Source: Cucumis sativus
Taxonomy: Eukaryota; Streptophyta; Magnoliopsida; Cucurbitales; Cucurbitaceae
Direction of reading: 5' to 3'
Assembly: GCF_000004075.3 (NCBI RefSeq)
Contig: NC_026655.2
Coordinates: 4,836,001 to 4,900,000 of the forward strand
Length of the DNA stretch: 64,000 nucleotides
Shown here: one piece after another, positions 11,508 through 23,669 of the stretch
Layout of the letters: each line of letters opens with the position of its first letter
Position numbering within the stretch: the stretch's first letter is position 1
Made by a program: the position numbers and the translations under genes
The notes under the pieces: model-generated
Told to the model about the DNA's origin: nothing
The model's input: the letters and a program-made list of their open reading frames with translations, nothing else
Database searches by the model: none

Positions 11508-14048
11508 TCACTCTGCACCATTTTCGTCATTGTCTCCTTCAGCTGCCTGCTTTTGCTTTTCTTGTTCCTCTACACAGAATTGAACAAGCAAAAAGTTCAA
11601 AAAGGCAACCAAACAAGGTGCTCTGAATGTTTTAACCGGATCCGTAATTTCAGACTTCAAATAATTTTCTAGCATCTCTATGATACACATGATAACTACT
11701 CTTGCAACTTTCAATGCATAACTAGCTAACTAGGGTAACCTACATCAATTTGAATACAACTATAAGACATGTAATGCCTTCTAAAAAATATAGGTTCAAA
11801 ACCTCATCTCCTATTTGAAGTGTAATGTCCCAAGTAAATGAATAAATAAGAAACTCGCTTATGCCTTCTAAAAAATATAGGTTCAAAACCTCATCTCCTA
11901 TTTGAAGTGTAATGTCCCAAGTAAATGAATAAATAAGAAACTCGCTTATACCGACTCTAAGATCCACAACTACTCTTGATACCAAAAGATCCCTATCCCC
12001 CAAACTTTTACAGCCCAGCCAAGTTCAAAGTTTCAAGATTGAAGACAGCTTATAATCCCAGCAGAGACAAGTGCAATGACTTCGGTTGGAAAATGTTAGA
12101 GAAAAATGTTGCAACCAACAGTACATCACACATGTTTAACCTCAACACAAATGCTTGAAGAAGATAATCAAGATCTCTTAATTGTTCATAACTGCAGTGG
12201 TGCATAGGAATTTGCTCACAAGTTAAATACATCAAAGAGAAACAGAACCAGCAAACAAAATGGTATTATGTATATGCCAATCATCCCGAGATAGATATCT
12301 TCTCAGACAAACAAAGAAAATAAAATTCAATCCATAGTCTAGCTACACTACAAGAAAAGGCAAGTCAAAGAACGAGCATAGTGTAATGACCTATCAAGTT
12401 AACCTTTAATTGAATACTTCTACTTACCCATAAGCTTGAATAGTGCTTTCTGTGTGCGTCTTTCAAGCTTATCAAGCTTCTTCTGCACGTCCCTTCTAAG
12501 GTCCCAGTTTGGTTTCTTTGGAGCGATATTTACAAATGGGTCCTATAATTTTAACGATCGAGTATAATTAATAGAAAAGGATTCAAAAAGTATGATTGTA
12601 GGCCAGTTTAAGAACATATAAAGGCAGAACTGACAAAATTACCTCTTTTAGTTGTGGAGGTTCAGAAGTAACAGGGTCCTCAAATTTAGGCAATACAGGT
12701 GGGGCAAGCTTGCCCTCCTGAAGCTCTTTATCATGAGGAACATAGTTCCGAAATTTCATATTGAGATTACTGCAAAAGAACAATTTATTGGTGAATCAAG
12801 AACTGAAGAGACACGAGGCATAAAAAAATTCAACATCAAAAAATACGTTTGTCTGTATTTTGCACTCTTCCAAGAGGGAAGTTTCATCGTAATTGAGTAC
12901 ATAAATTTTTCAAGTGAGTTTGGAATGAGAACAGCATCAAACAAAACACATATTCAATGGACAAGAGAATGTTATTTATATTGAACGCATTTTCCCCCTC
13001 AAGAGAAAACATATTGGAAAACTTTTGAAGGTAAACATGAGAACATATCGCCCCGAAAAAAAAAAAAGCAATTAGGCTGTATGAAGCATTGCAATCAATG
13101 GGACCACCTCGCCATCATCCTAAACTCCTACAAGCACAAATGTTATTAAAAACTAGAAAGGAAAAGAGAAAACACAAAAAAGAAACAGAAACAAAAACAA
13201 AAACAAAAGAAAAGGAAAGAAAGAATTGAAAAGTAAATGAAAGGAAAAAAAAAAGAAGTAAACATCTTATTGAAGGGAGGATAACTTTATGAGCATACTT
13301 CACATTTCACATGCTTTGTGTTAACATAAGCTTTACAGGTTAGTTTCTAGTACTATTCTATCATATATTTGGTTTTAGTCTTATGCTCTATAGCTTTTGT
13401 GGCCATTTTGCGACTCTAGTCTGCAAAAAGAAAGACACATTTTACTAAGGAAACTAAGGCAACTTTTGTCTGTCCTGCCCCTACGCAAATACTATTGCCA
13501 ATGCTTTTGTTTGTAATATGCCCCAATCCAAGTTCTAGAGAGCTTAGCACACTGGCAACAGCATGCGTTAGTAGCCTGTAACATGTTTCAAGCCAGATTC
13601 TAGAAACTTGGCTCACTATGCTAAGTATGTAATTTCAATATAGACTCCCGCCGTACAATAAAAGAGAGAAAATAAGTCAGATGACAGACACAAAGATAAA
13701 AAGGATGGCTAAACGCTAAAGGAAGGGAATGAGAAAGAAATAGTTAAAACAGAAGGAAAATAGGTCAGGCAATAAACACATAGACAGAGATAAAAGAGAT
13801 AAAGAGGACATTCAAAACGAGATATAAAAGAGAGTAGCATGAATTTGGAGAGATACCACAGAATAGATATTTAAATGAGAATACACTCACGTTTCATCAG
13901 AATCTTCAGTAGCTCCATTCTCTTTATCCTCTCCTCCAGAATTCTTCTCATCTGAATTGTTTAACAATTCCTGAGCAGCTCTTAGAGCTTTCAATCTCTC
14001 TTTACGTGCTGCAGCAACTTGTTCCACGGAGTCTTCTTCAGTAGCCAT
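11508..14048 (-). CDS. CCDC12: CCDC12 / Cwf18 family pre-mRNA splicing factor, 153 aa
   Basis: Exons (minus strand, 5' to 3'): 14048-13891, 12769-12643, 12542-12428 and 11569-11508; phases close to 153 codons plus TGA. Hallmarks of the Cwf18 family are NYVPHDKEL at about residues 60-68, NIAPKKPNWDLRRDV in exon 3, and a basic helix after it (KKLDKLERRTQKAL). Residues 8-31 form a likely N-terminal coiled coil and the tail is acidic. Family knowledge: Cwf18/CCDC12 is a small component of the activated spliceosome (nineteen-complex related) and acts in the nucleus. The length is normal. It lies head to tail with LSM8, another splicing-related gene, though sharing of a promoter is not indicated. 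Identity is well supported. Confidence 0.9.
11774..11947 (+). repeat. Perfect 87-bp tandem duplication in the last intron of CCDC12
   Basis: Bases 11774-11860 are repeated exactly at 11861-11947, with divergence only in the third base after the second copy. Exact identity means a recent duplication. Because 87 is a multiple of three, it creates a repeated-peptide frame that is only an artefact. The exons at 11569 and 12428 are not affected. Confidence 0.9.
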
Positions 14049-14108
14049 TGCCTTTGTGCGTAAAATACCTGATACGAAAATAACTCTGTCTATGATTTCA
14101 AAAATGCA

Positions 14109-14194
14109 TACGCAATTAACGACTTCCGCAGACAGCGGTAGAAGAAACATGAAGATGAGAAAACACAACATACGCAATTAAGGACTTCCGCAGA
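14109..14194 (+). repeat. 24-bp direct repeat in CCDC12 leader intron
   Basis: The block TACGCAATTAA-GACTTCCGCAGA occurs at 14109-14132 and 14171-14194, with one base changed (C/G). It lies between a predicted leader-exon donor (GTAAGT, minus strand, at 14208) and the start codon, so it is probably inside a leader intron. Confidence 0.6.
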
Positions 14195-14310
14195 AGAAAT
14201 ATACTTACAGACAAAGTAGACAGGAAGCTTCGAGCAATGGCGGGAGGGAGAAAAACGAGTGTTTCTTTCTTGCGCAGAAGCCTTTTTGACGCATTTCTCT
14301 TTGGAATGAG

Positions 14311-14344
14311 ATATATATATAAGGCCCGGATCGTAAGAGGCCCA
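14311..14344 (-). promoter_or_regulatory. CCDC12 core promoter: TATA box and GGCCCA element
   Basis: Read on the minus strand, TTATATATATAT (14322-14311) lies upstream of a leader that would begin near 14285. A site-II-like GGCCCA (14339-14344 on the plus strand) lies just upstream. Both are typical of plant housekeeping promoters. The assignment is from motif and position only. Confidence 0.45.
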
Positions 14345-14559
14345 TCAAGAGTTCAATCGGATCCGCTCATGAAATTTTGTTCCTCGTCGGGTTTTTTTCT
14401 TCTAAACTAAAATCTATTTTTTCAGATTTCTAAAATTATAATTTAATATTTGTTTTCCTAAAAAAAATTATTATCTTTATAAAATATAATAAATAGTCTC
14501 AATTGATAATAAATCTATAAAAAAAATCTCTACTTTTAATTTCTCTAAATCTTAAGATC

Positions 14560-14663
14560 AAAACAAACCCTAAGAAATTCCTTCATCCAATGAACCAAAG
14601 CATGTAAATGAGATAAATTGCCCCAAAACAAACCCTAAGAAATTCCTTCATTGAATGAACCAA
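14560..14663 (+). repeat. Duplicated 39-bp block carrying telo-box motifs
   Basis: Nearly the same 39 bases occur at 14560-14598 and 14625-14663, a 65-bp offset. Each copy contains AAACCCTAAG, which includes the plant telo-box AAACCCTAA. The block lies between the CCDC12 promoter and the LSM8 3' end; the rest of 14350-15290 holds nothing I recognise. Confidence 0.6.
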
Positions 14664-15296
14664 CGATACGATATTATATATTGTCGCTTAAATTTTGCTA
14701 TTTCATCAATCATAGTTGGATGTACACAAAGTTTTTCCTTAAACAAAACTTACCATGAAATGTAAATTGCAACGCTTTTAAGTTATAACGTTAAAGAATC
14801 ATCAAGTTGGTTGGTTGTACACTGCTCTCAAAGAGGACGGTTGATTATGTGTTCTGGTTCTATTGTAACTTTGTTCTAAAAAACGAAAAACAAAATTCAA
14901 GGAATTGCAATGGTTGTCCAATTAGATGAACTTAGGAAACTATGGATACAATTAGTCAAATTCTAAGGTTAAAATTGAAGCTTTAGTATTACAAACTACA
15001 TATGCCATTGCGGACACCTAGACTTACTCACTGAATCATTATTTGAACAACTACCTAACTCTACCAAAATATTCAACCACAAGTAATAAACATCTCAAGT
15101 ATTTAAATTCCAAATATTTAACTTTCAAATATTTAATAATATCCATAAGCATCAAATAATACTCACTATCTAAGCAAAGCTGTGAAAGGTGATGAAAGAG
15201 GTTAAAGCCAAAAAAAGAACCGATAACAGCTTGACTTGTTTTAGTGGAAGCTTCTCATAATAATAATAAACACAAACTCATTGCTTCCTGCTCCAA

Positions 15297-17110
15297 TTAG
15301 TGAATCACAGGTTTGAGAGGATGAGCTCTCAATTTGGACAAGTCTAGATTAGAATCAAGTTCCTCGTCTAGCTCCCCAACAATGCTTCTGCACAAGATTA
15401 ACTTCATGAGTTTCAAAACAATAAGTTTCTAGTGAAATTAGGAAAAAGAAATATAACTCTAAACAAGATCATGTTTTTTATGATTCTTTTCTCCTCGATT
15501 CTACAATATGCTTGCAGGAGAGGAGGTATTTGAGCCTCTAACCTCTCGGTTAACTCCTTGAAAAAAAAAACGAGAAGAAAAAAAGTGAGATGGTAGTTAC
15601 ATATTGTCGCCTCGGATTATATATAGACCCAAAACAAGTTGTTGAACGCCTTCCTGCAGATCGAGAAGTAAGTATTGAGTTAATTCAAAGGAAAAATGTA
15701 GAGTTTTAAATCCTTTGAAAGCCATTGCATCAGAAAATTCAAGGATCCAACAAATTCAAATGAAAATTTATCCGTTCACATAATTTAATGAGTATAGACA
15801 TTTCTGTCTGAATGAAAACTTTTGATCCACATGAAAATGCTAGTACTTGTTATTTGAACTATGGAACTGATGAACAAAAACATTATACATATAGTCATGG
15901 AATCAGTTTCCCACAACAAAGGCCTACACGGTGAATAATTGAAATGAAGATAAAATCAGAAATGAAAACTAGATGGCTTACTATCCATTTGCATAGAATA
16001 GAGAAAGCAAACTAGGGCATGCTTTTGAAGGAGTAAATTTAACTCAGCATGAAGGCAGAATTAAGCTAATGTGGTCAGTTTTGGTATCTGTTGAAAAACA
16101 TGCTTTCCTCAAGGGGAAAATTTTGTACTCAAGATCTAACTTCAGTCTTCAAATTTAAAAAACAAAATTTTCATGTATCAATTGAAAGTATAGAACTACC
16201 ACTTCTTAATCATCATATTATCCCCTTGTTGCTTCTACTCCTTCTCACATCTCATTTGATATTTTAGCAGCTCGAATCACATTAATCTAACCAATGTAGA
16301 ATCATGTTTTCTAATTTAAAATATAAACAAAAAATACAACGACAATCAGCCAAGTATGAAAAATTTTGTCCGAACCAGCATAATAGAAATGCATCAACTA
16401 AGGTGTGATAACAGTCAAATCATATAAATTATTTTTACATATTGAAAAAATTCTCTCTCTAAACTAACAGTCAACGGAAGAGCAATAGAAAGTAGAAAAT
16501 TCCATCTTAGTTAACAACGGTTATTGTACAAACCTTGGTAGAGTAAACACGTTCATGAGATTCATCAAGAATAATATTTGTAGCCTGGTCAAACCCTTTC
16601 AACACTCCCTGCATAAAGTATTATTAAATTAAACACAATCTGGGTGGATGAAATATCAGTTAACTAGATGATAGCTCACAACCATACCACTATATTGCGG
16701 CCGTCGTTTGTGATAACTGATATTGTTTCTAAAAAAAGAAGTTAAGAGGATGATTTTAGTGCAAGCAAGTGAGAAGATTAAGAACAGTATATTAGACAAT
16801 AACATAGGATTTCATCTTAAAACCAATCAACAATAGAGGAGAAATCCATATATATCTTCAACAAAGTATAACAGGTTACAAAGAGGTTCTTTTGAATAGC
16901 CTAAAACAGTTCATAACCAGCTCAAAAGGGAACAATCTATTCAACTTCCACCCTCAAGAGTTCAGTAATATCCTCGTTGGATCAATTACTCCGTTTTCAC
17001 ACTGAATGAACTATAGAGACTGATATATGTATAAAAACAAACAGTTCGAGAGAATCTAAATAAAATTACTTACGATCAACCAGAGAATCAAGTCCAGGTC
17101 CACTTGCCAT
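15297..17110 (-). CDS. LSM8: LSM8, U6 snRNA-associated Sm-like protein, 98 aa
   Basis: Exons (5' to 3'): 17110-17074, 16728-16688, 16608-16534, 15653-15601 and 15387-15297, giving 98 codons plus TAA, the usual LSM8 length. The Sm fold covers nearly the whole protein. Sm1 includes TISVITNDGRNIVGVLKGFD (residues 14-33) and Sm2 includes LYIIRGDNISIVGELD (residues 61-76). The conserved LSM8 tail KLRAHPLKPVIH ends the protein. Family knowledge: LSM8 defines the nuclear LSM2-8 ring, which binds the 3' U-tail of U6 snRNA. The start is the only in-frame ATG before the Sm1 motif, reached through a leader that appears to be spliced (3' splice site at 17168-17169, minus strand). No oddities in the coding part. 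Confidence 0.95.
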
Positions 17111-17166
17111 ATTGAAGACCCTTACAATAAGCCGGGAGCTATTCTATGTTATCAGCTCGGCTAGAT

Positions 17167-18060
17167 TCTGCCCAAAACAACAAAGAAAAATAAGACACAA
17201 TAGATTACAAGTTAGTCCCAGAAGAAGAACAAGAAGCGTTATAAGCATTTCAGGAACCAGGTTTCATACTTATACATCAATACTTAAAGCTTAATTTGAA
17301 TGTAAATATCTGAAGTAGCAATTTCCTTACCAGAAATGAACTAGCCTCGATTTTTTCCAATTTCACGCTTGCGGCTGCAAGTGAATTCTCTAAATCACTT
17401 AAACGAACTACAAAGCATAATATAAAGTTCGTAATTCCAGCAAAATTTAAATTGGAAATTCCAATTTTCTAAACAGATTAAGTGTTTTCTTCTCTCCTAT
17501 AGGTTTATAATCTGCCAATATATACATGGTTGGAGTTGTTCTGTCAATCAAAACAACTCCTACATGCTAGGGATCAAAAGAGCATTGGATGACACGATAG
17601 ATTACTTCAACTATTCTACATAAAAGATATAAAGAAGATCAAAGCCTCAACCGTTCGAAAACATCCAATTTGCCACAACGGTTTCCATTTTCGTTGCTAC
17701 TCTGCTAATGTTATAAAATAATCACAAATAACGATAAACATCAAAACATCTCTTCTCCTTCGTTAGACAATTCTAATTTGAGTTTTCAAGGGAGAAGAAA
17801 GACATAGATGGAGATTTTGAGCATACCTTTAACAGTAGCAAGAGAGAGTAGAAAGTCAGTACAACAAAAGGAAGGCTGCGGCAGGACAAGGAGAAGAAAA
17901 CGCCGCCGGCACGAGCGGAAGAAAGACGGGGGCGATACTGAGCTGCTGAAAGGAAGAGCCGGGGGTAACTGTGAAGAAGAAGAAGAAGGTGTAGTACGTG
18001 AGAGTCAGGAAGACGAAAGGGTTTTAGGTTTTCTCTCTCTTTTATTTATTTATTTATTTT
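17167..18060 (-). promoter_or_regulatory. LSM8 leader and promoter, with a probable non-coding leader exon
   Basis: A sequence on the minus strand from 17406 to 17331 is bounded by TTTGTAG and CTG|GTAAGG, and the next 3' splice site (GGGCAG) leads to 17167. This predicts a 76-base leader exon. It reads openly for 25 codons but hits a stop before the LSM8 ATG, so at most it is an upstream frame. The G/C-richer block 17860-18010 is probably the first leader exon; on the plus strand it shows a basic 95-codon frame that I regard as a shadow. A telomere-like AACCTAAAACCCT lies at its outer end. Confidence 0.4.
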
Positions 18061-18109
18061 ACTTGACGAACTATACCTTGAATACACTAGATTGAGTTTT
18101 TCCTCTATT

Positions 18110-18876
18110 TTTTTTTTAAAATGGTATGGTTTCAATTTAGACAAAGATTTTTTTAAAAAGTAATAAAAGATTATTACAATCGAAAATTTAATAAAAAGAT
18201 TTGAACCACAACCTTCAAAGGTTGGTTGTAGTTTTTAATCCATCAATTTACAAACTAATCAATCAATTTACCTTTTAAAAGATAAATTAGTTTATATTAT
18301 ATATTAGATTTTTTAGCATTAATAGAGTTGATATGTCATATGGAGCAACTTCACATAGGAACTCGGAGTGAAAAATGAACGATGATACCTTTTGAAGTGC
18401 TATGAAGTTATGCGGTGTCAAGTGAATGATTCATGACTCCTTTATGGGTACTCATGGAAGGTGATAAACTTGATTAAAAATTGGTGAAGAATATAGTTGT
18501 ATTGACGAGAAGGCTACTTACACACCATGGAGGTCGTTATGCTATTGGGTTTTAAATTATATTATAGTCACACACCAAATAACTATTGTTTCACCGATTT
18601 GTTTTTGTCCAATGTAAGTAGTATTTATTGAATAATAAGAATATTCCACAATAGTAAAAATTCCTTTTACTTTATAAACCACTTTCACCATTCTTTCATG
18701 TAGTAAAGATGAGAAAGTACAATATGTTTCTCCCTGTTTGAAACTAAAAATCCTAATTCTCATAAATCGGAAAACAAAATCGTATTATCTCCATTTTCAT
18801 TTGTACCCTTTGTTAAATCAAATGAAAAACGGAAGATAAATTAACAATAAACTAAGGAATCCAATTTTCACCCTAC
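18110..18876. other. Spacer between RIO1 3' end and LSM8 5' end
   Basis: The spacer should hold the LSM8 promoter and the RIO1 3' untranslated region. No coding exon, repeat array or RNA gene is recognised. Confidence 0.5.
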
Positions 18877-21800
18877 TTACTTATGGGACTTTGCCAACTT
18901 CTTCTTTCGTTTCTTTACAGCCTTTGGGACCTTGTTCTTCCGAGCCTCTCTCTTCTCTTCCTTCACCTTCTTTTTGTTCTCTTTTCTCGCAGCTTTTCTA
19001 TCAACTGGTGTCTGCGTAGTCTCGGTTGAAGAACCCGGTTCTCCTTCTGACTCATTCGAGCTCTCTTCATCTTCCTCTGATGTTGATTCGGTCGCTTTCT
19101 CGCAAGAGTTCGACAAGCCAGTTATACTTTCGGATGGTTTGATCATGTCTGCATTGTGTTCTTCCTCATCTTTTAGATCTGACGTAGGTTGAGCCATTGG
19201 AAGGGCCTGTTTTAAGCCTGTAATGGTCTTATAGTACATATCTTCAGTGTCCTGACCACTTGTTAAACGTATTACATCCTCCTCGGCATGTTTGACACTA
19301 TCCAGTGTCTTCGGAATATATGACTGGAAGCAGGGGGAAAATCGATTAAAACATATCTTGCAATAATCCAAGAACTTAAAAATCAAACCAATACTCAGTC
19401 GATCCGGACATACACATGCTTGATAGCTGAAAATGTTAAGTTACCTGAACAAATACAGAATCTGCAATTTCATCCTCAACAGATATATCACCTCTAGCCG
19501 AGATTTTCTCTTGCATCTGGAAATTTGAAGAAAACATAGTAAAATAAACAGATATTTTCTAAATTTAATAATAATAATAATTAAAAAATAATTTCTTCAA
19601 TAACAAACCTCTTCTAGATAATTATCCATCGTCTCATCAGTGAGGCATGGATCAACTATAAAATCAAACAGTTCTCGTATTGTCATTACCGCTACACCAT
19701 GTTTTTTAAAGAAATCCTGTTTGTCAGTACAAAGTAGCCTCTCAAAGTCACTTCACCAAATGATCAAATTGCATTAAGTTAAGAAAAGAAGTAGGAGAAT
19801 AGAACCCGAGCTTATTTGAGCGTGATTTTGAAATGGTTAAGAACACTTTTGTCATGTGGAAAATCACTTTGAAACACATGGATCATTCAAGATCAATTTA
19901 ATGTTTGATTTCACACATCAAAATGTGATTTTCGTGCCATCAAAACTGATATTGAATCATTAAAGGCATGCACTTTTGTCATATTGAAAATCACTTTGAA
20001 AAACACAGATCATTCAAAATCAATTTAATGCTTGCTTTGATTTCACACTTCCAAATCTAATTTTCAATCCATCAAAATTGATTTTGAATCATTAAAGGCA
20101 TGTATGTATTTGATAGAAGTGAATTCAACCATTTTATAATTACTTGCAAACAAACAATGTCCAAAGACTTACAGAAACATGAAGACAATCTTCACGAAGG
20201 AAATCGAGGGCATGAGGGTGGTCGAGATCAACTGATTGAGAAACATCTATAATATAAAGATGACCCTGTCATGCAAGAGATAAACTTGCATTAGTCTTTC
20301 CATAATGCCATTTTGTCAAGTCGACAATATTAGAAGTCACAAACCTCAAAATAAAGTATGTTATATTCACTAAGATCTCCATGGACTAACTTGCACTTCT
20401 GGTAGAGGGTTCGCATCGTGATGATTATCTGAAAAAATGAAAAGAAAATTACAACATTGAAGCCATGCAAGCAATGTTTGCCTTGAATGAAATATTGAAT
20501 TTTAAAAACTCCAGCATTAATCAGCCGCGTCATGTTGCTGCAGAAGTTAGGGGCTAAAGTGCATGCACTAACTTTTCTTTTTAACATTAATTATGTGCAT
20601 AGCTAATTCATTTATCACTAAAGAGGACTCAACAACTCCAGCACTTGACAGTCTCTATGATTAGCTTCGGTTTTAGAAAAATTGTGGTGGAAACAGAATA
20701 ATGCAGGTGTCTGAACTTTGGTGATAACAACCACACATACAAACATACCTCCAAATAACTTTCACGTAGCCTGTTCAAGGACAAGGCAGCATCCTTAAGA
20801 CGTGGTGCAGCCCAACCTGTCTTGCCTACATAAGAGGAAAAGGACAATGTTAGGCCCCGATAGTGAATACATATGTTAAGAGCCGTAGAACTGAACCATC
20901 ATGGATTGACCTAGTGGTAAAAAAGGAAGTATAGCCTCACAACTAACTAAGAGGTCATGGATTCAATTCGTGATGGTCATCTGCCTAGGAATTAATTTCC
21001 TATGAGTACCAAAATGTTGCAAGGTCATGTGATTTTTCTCGTGAGATTAGTCAAAGTATGCGTAAGCTGACCAGAATACTCACAGATATAAAACAAAAAA
21101 AGAACCCGCAGAACTAGTAATATTTGAGGATCCTTTGTGTATTAGCCACCTTAGGGGGATACTGTTCTAGTTATGTTGTTTTGATATCTACTTTGTGTGT
21201 ACTTTTGAGGAATCATTTGTGTATTAGCGTGTGGTTGGTATATCGCCCTCTTGAATCAGTGGTAAACTTGTGTACCCCTATCCATATTTTGTGAATGAAA
21301 GTTAAATCTCTCATCTAAATAAGGAGTATCCTTGCTGGAAAAATCAATGACATCTTCAAGATGCAACTCAAGAATAGAAGCCAGTCATACTGTGTTAGTT
21401 CGTTAGGTGAAAGTACTCACACAAAATTAGAATGATTTGGACATGTTGAACATCCTAAATACTAGTGATTCACAAACAACAAAATCTCTCATGCCATCTA
21501 TCCAAGTTAAATATCCATTACCGAAATCAGACAGAGAATACCCACTTGTTCTTCTTTTGCTAGATTATCAATTTAATAATAGTGCAGAAGTGTTTACTTT
21601 TTCGTTTTTGGCACTGGTTGGTTCATGCATCTCTCAATGCAAAACGGTTTGTTCTCTTTACAAAGTGGATCTTGTCATAAAAGAAAAGCTGTTGTTTTGC
21701 TCAAATACAATAAAAATAAAAGTAAGAAAAAGTACACCAACATCAAGAACATTTGTTGTTCAAACCTAATGACACAATGAACCAAAAATGAAGAGAACAT

Positions 21801-23669
21801 CTGACATTAAATGAAAATTATTGATTATTCAGGAACATAAGCTCGGAGAAGGGCATATGTACCAATGAACTCCATGACCAGCACATGCATTCTCAAGAGA
21901 AGAGGAGTAGGACATCTAATTCCAGCAGCTTTTAACCTGAAAGTTCAAGGTAGCAAATACTATGATTCAAAAGATTGCATAAAAAATTGCCGTGGGTGTA
22001 AAATTTGCAGGCAACTCGAATGATTCAACCAATTAATGCATATTTAATTTAAAATTTAAGTTTATAAGCACTGCTTATGAATCATGTGTTAACATTTTTT
22101 TTAATCCAATTATTACTCATATTTTCAAAAACCAAGTCAAGTTTTGGAGAGGAAAAAAAATAGTTTTCACAAACTCGTTTTTGTTTCTAAATTTTGAGAA
22201 CTCAAGTGTTTCATTAAGATTTTTGAAAACCATAACACTTGGGAGGAACAAGCATAATTTCATATTAAAAAGATAAAACACAACACATTTGTTTAAAAAA
22301 ATTCATAAAATATTTTTATCTTAAAATGTTGGTCCCATCTTGTACATCAAGAAACTGAGCCCAATGGAGGTCTCTCTTAGGAACTACAAATAGTTGGCGT
22401 GGTTACCTCATCAAATTCCTCATTTCCTTCTCAGCCCATGTCTTGACCATTTTCCTTGGATTATGCCTGCAATATCCGTGTCTGAAACGGTAGTCACCTT
22501 GGACATAGCGATCCCTGTCCCTGAAATTGACCAGAATAATAAAATAAGCTCAGACACTGATGCATATATAAGTTTCAAAATGACAAGGCGAGGCCCTCTT
22601 AGCTCTGTTATAATCATTGCTGAACATAGTTGGTAAAACTTTTGAATGAAACCAAAGCAACGAACACCAAATCAAATTCAATAGCCTTAAGACATACTTA
22701 AACACCAAAACTGAAGTTTTGTAGATTTTGATAGCAAATTCTTGACCATCGGATTTCGTTGCGTGATAAACATTAGCCTGTTGATGAAAGACAGAGAAAG
22801 ACAAATAAATAAATACAACTCGGAATAACCTACTAGACAAAAGCAGAAAATTGTAAAAAGATTTTCATACTTCAATTAGTAAATAAATAACATAATACAT
22901 ACTTCTTTTCCAGTAGAAATGCAGCCATTAATGTCATGAAAAACACCTCGGTTGAGCATCTTGAATAAAACCATTCGAGTTCTAGGATCAATTGCCTACA
23001 GCAGTCGTGCATTCGACCATATAAGTACTTATAATGCACAAGGGAATGGATTGTTTCAAGAGAAAACCAATTAAATGTTATAGCCACCAACCTGTTCAAC
23101 AGTTGCACGATCAGCTTTCTCTGTAGTTTTCGTCTTTCCTATAGCCATTTCCTTGACACTGTCACGAATGGCAGTGGTAACAGAATTTGACATTCCCACA
23201 TTAAACCTCCCTTCCCATTCCTACATTAACAATCAGGATAAACAATTAAGGTGTCACTAAATTATATGGGATGAAACTTATATTATTGGCACAATAGTAA
23301 ACACCACCAGCAGTAGGAAATCAGAAAAAAAAAAAATTAACAATGATATACCGCAAGAGGTGAAGCTCTAATGTGATTGGTAAACTTTTGGTTCCGATTT
23401 GAGAGAGGTTGAAGAGTTGAGGAATTATGACGAGAATAAAGCCCACCATGGGCATTAGGACGCCTAGCATTGAGTGAAAAAGTCCCATCGACTGTTTCTC
23501 GATCTTCCTTCGCATCCAACCAGTCCAATGCATCTCCAATCTCAGAGTCTGATGACCATGAAAGGTCCTCCTCTCCTTCATCTTCTTCCACCGATTCATC
23601 GTTATTCATTATTGAAGGTTCGACTTCATCTACCTTCTCTTCCACAGCAGGCATGCCTGCTGCTTCCAT
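18877..23669 (-). CDS. RIO1: RIO1 family atypical serine kinase / ATPase, 562 aa
   Basis: Exons (5' to 3'): 23669-23352, 23220-23092, 22995-22903, 22777-22698, 22520-22407, 21936-21863, 20825-20749, 20428-20345, 20265-20173, 19716-19609, 19516-19445 and 19323-18877; phases close to 562 codons. Key RIO residues are present: P-loop STGKEANVYHA (about 176-186), catalytic-fold Lys197 in FAIKIYK, the catalytic loop [10 protein letters not shown] with Asp313 and Asn318, and the metal-binding Asp330 in IIDVSQSV, the form RIO kinases have in place of DFG. The acidic N-terminus (residues 8-52) and the Lys-rich tail (about 515-562) are typical. Family knowledge: RIO1 acts in late 40S subunit maturation in the cytoplasm. 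The C-terminal exon carries a long acidic Ser/Glu stretch. A telo-box upstream fits co-regulation with ribosome genes. Identity is secure. Confidence 0.95.
19818..20150. mobile_element. MITE-like element with internal tandem duplication, RIO1 intron 9
   Basis: The left end (GTGATTTTGAAATGGTTAA, from about 19822) pairs in reverse with TTCAACCATTTTATAATTAC near 20124-20143, giving imperfect terminal inverted repeats. Inside, a unit of about 127 bp is repeated (19844-19970 and 19971-20102). Within it ATCATTCAAAATCAATTT and AAATTGATTTTGAATCATT are inverted partners. No coding capacity is present. The class (hAT- or Mutator-like) cannot be told because target duplications are unclear. Confidence 0.6.
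20898..21101 (+). mobile_element. tRNA-derived SINE (Au-like), RIO1 intron 6
   Basis: The head carries an A-box-like TTGACCTAGTGG and a B-box-like GTCATGGATTCAATTC. The body carries GTGAGATTAGTC and GCGTAAGCTGACC, and the end is ACTCACAGATATAAAACAAAAAAA. This word order is that of the Au SINE type found in many flowering plants. A possible 5-bp target duplication, GAACC, flanks it (20893-20897 and 21102-21106). It is oriented opposite to RIO1. Confidence 0.65.

Noticed and set aside
11740-12003. Minus-strand frame with a repeated peptide
   Set aside because: Produced by the exact 87-bp intronic duplication, whose length is a multiple of three; it is not a protein repeat.
13140-13260. Purine-rich stretch in CCDC12 intron 1 with a 62-codon minus-strand frame
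   Set aside because: Low-complexity A/G sequence giving a Phe/Ser/Leu-only translation.
17808-18095. Basic 95-codon plus-strand frame
   Set aside because: It lies over the G/C-rich first leader exon of LSM8 on the other strand and has simple Arg/Lys/Glu composition.
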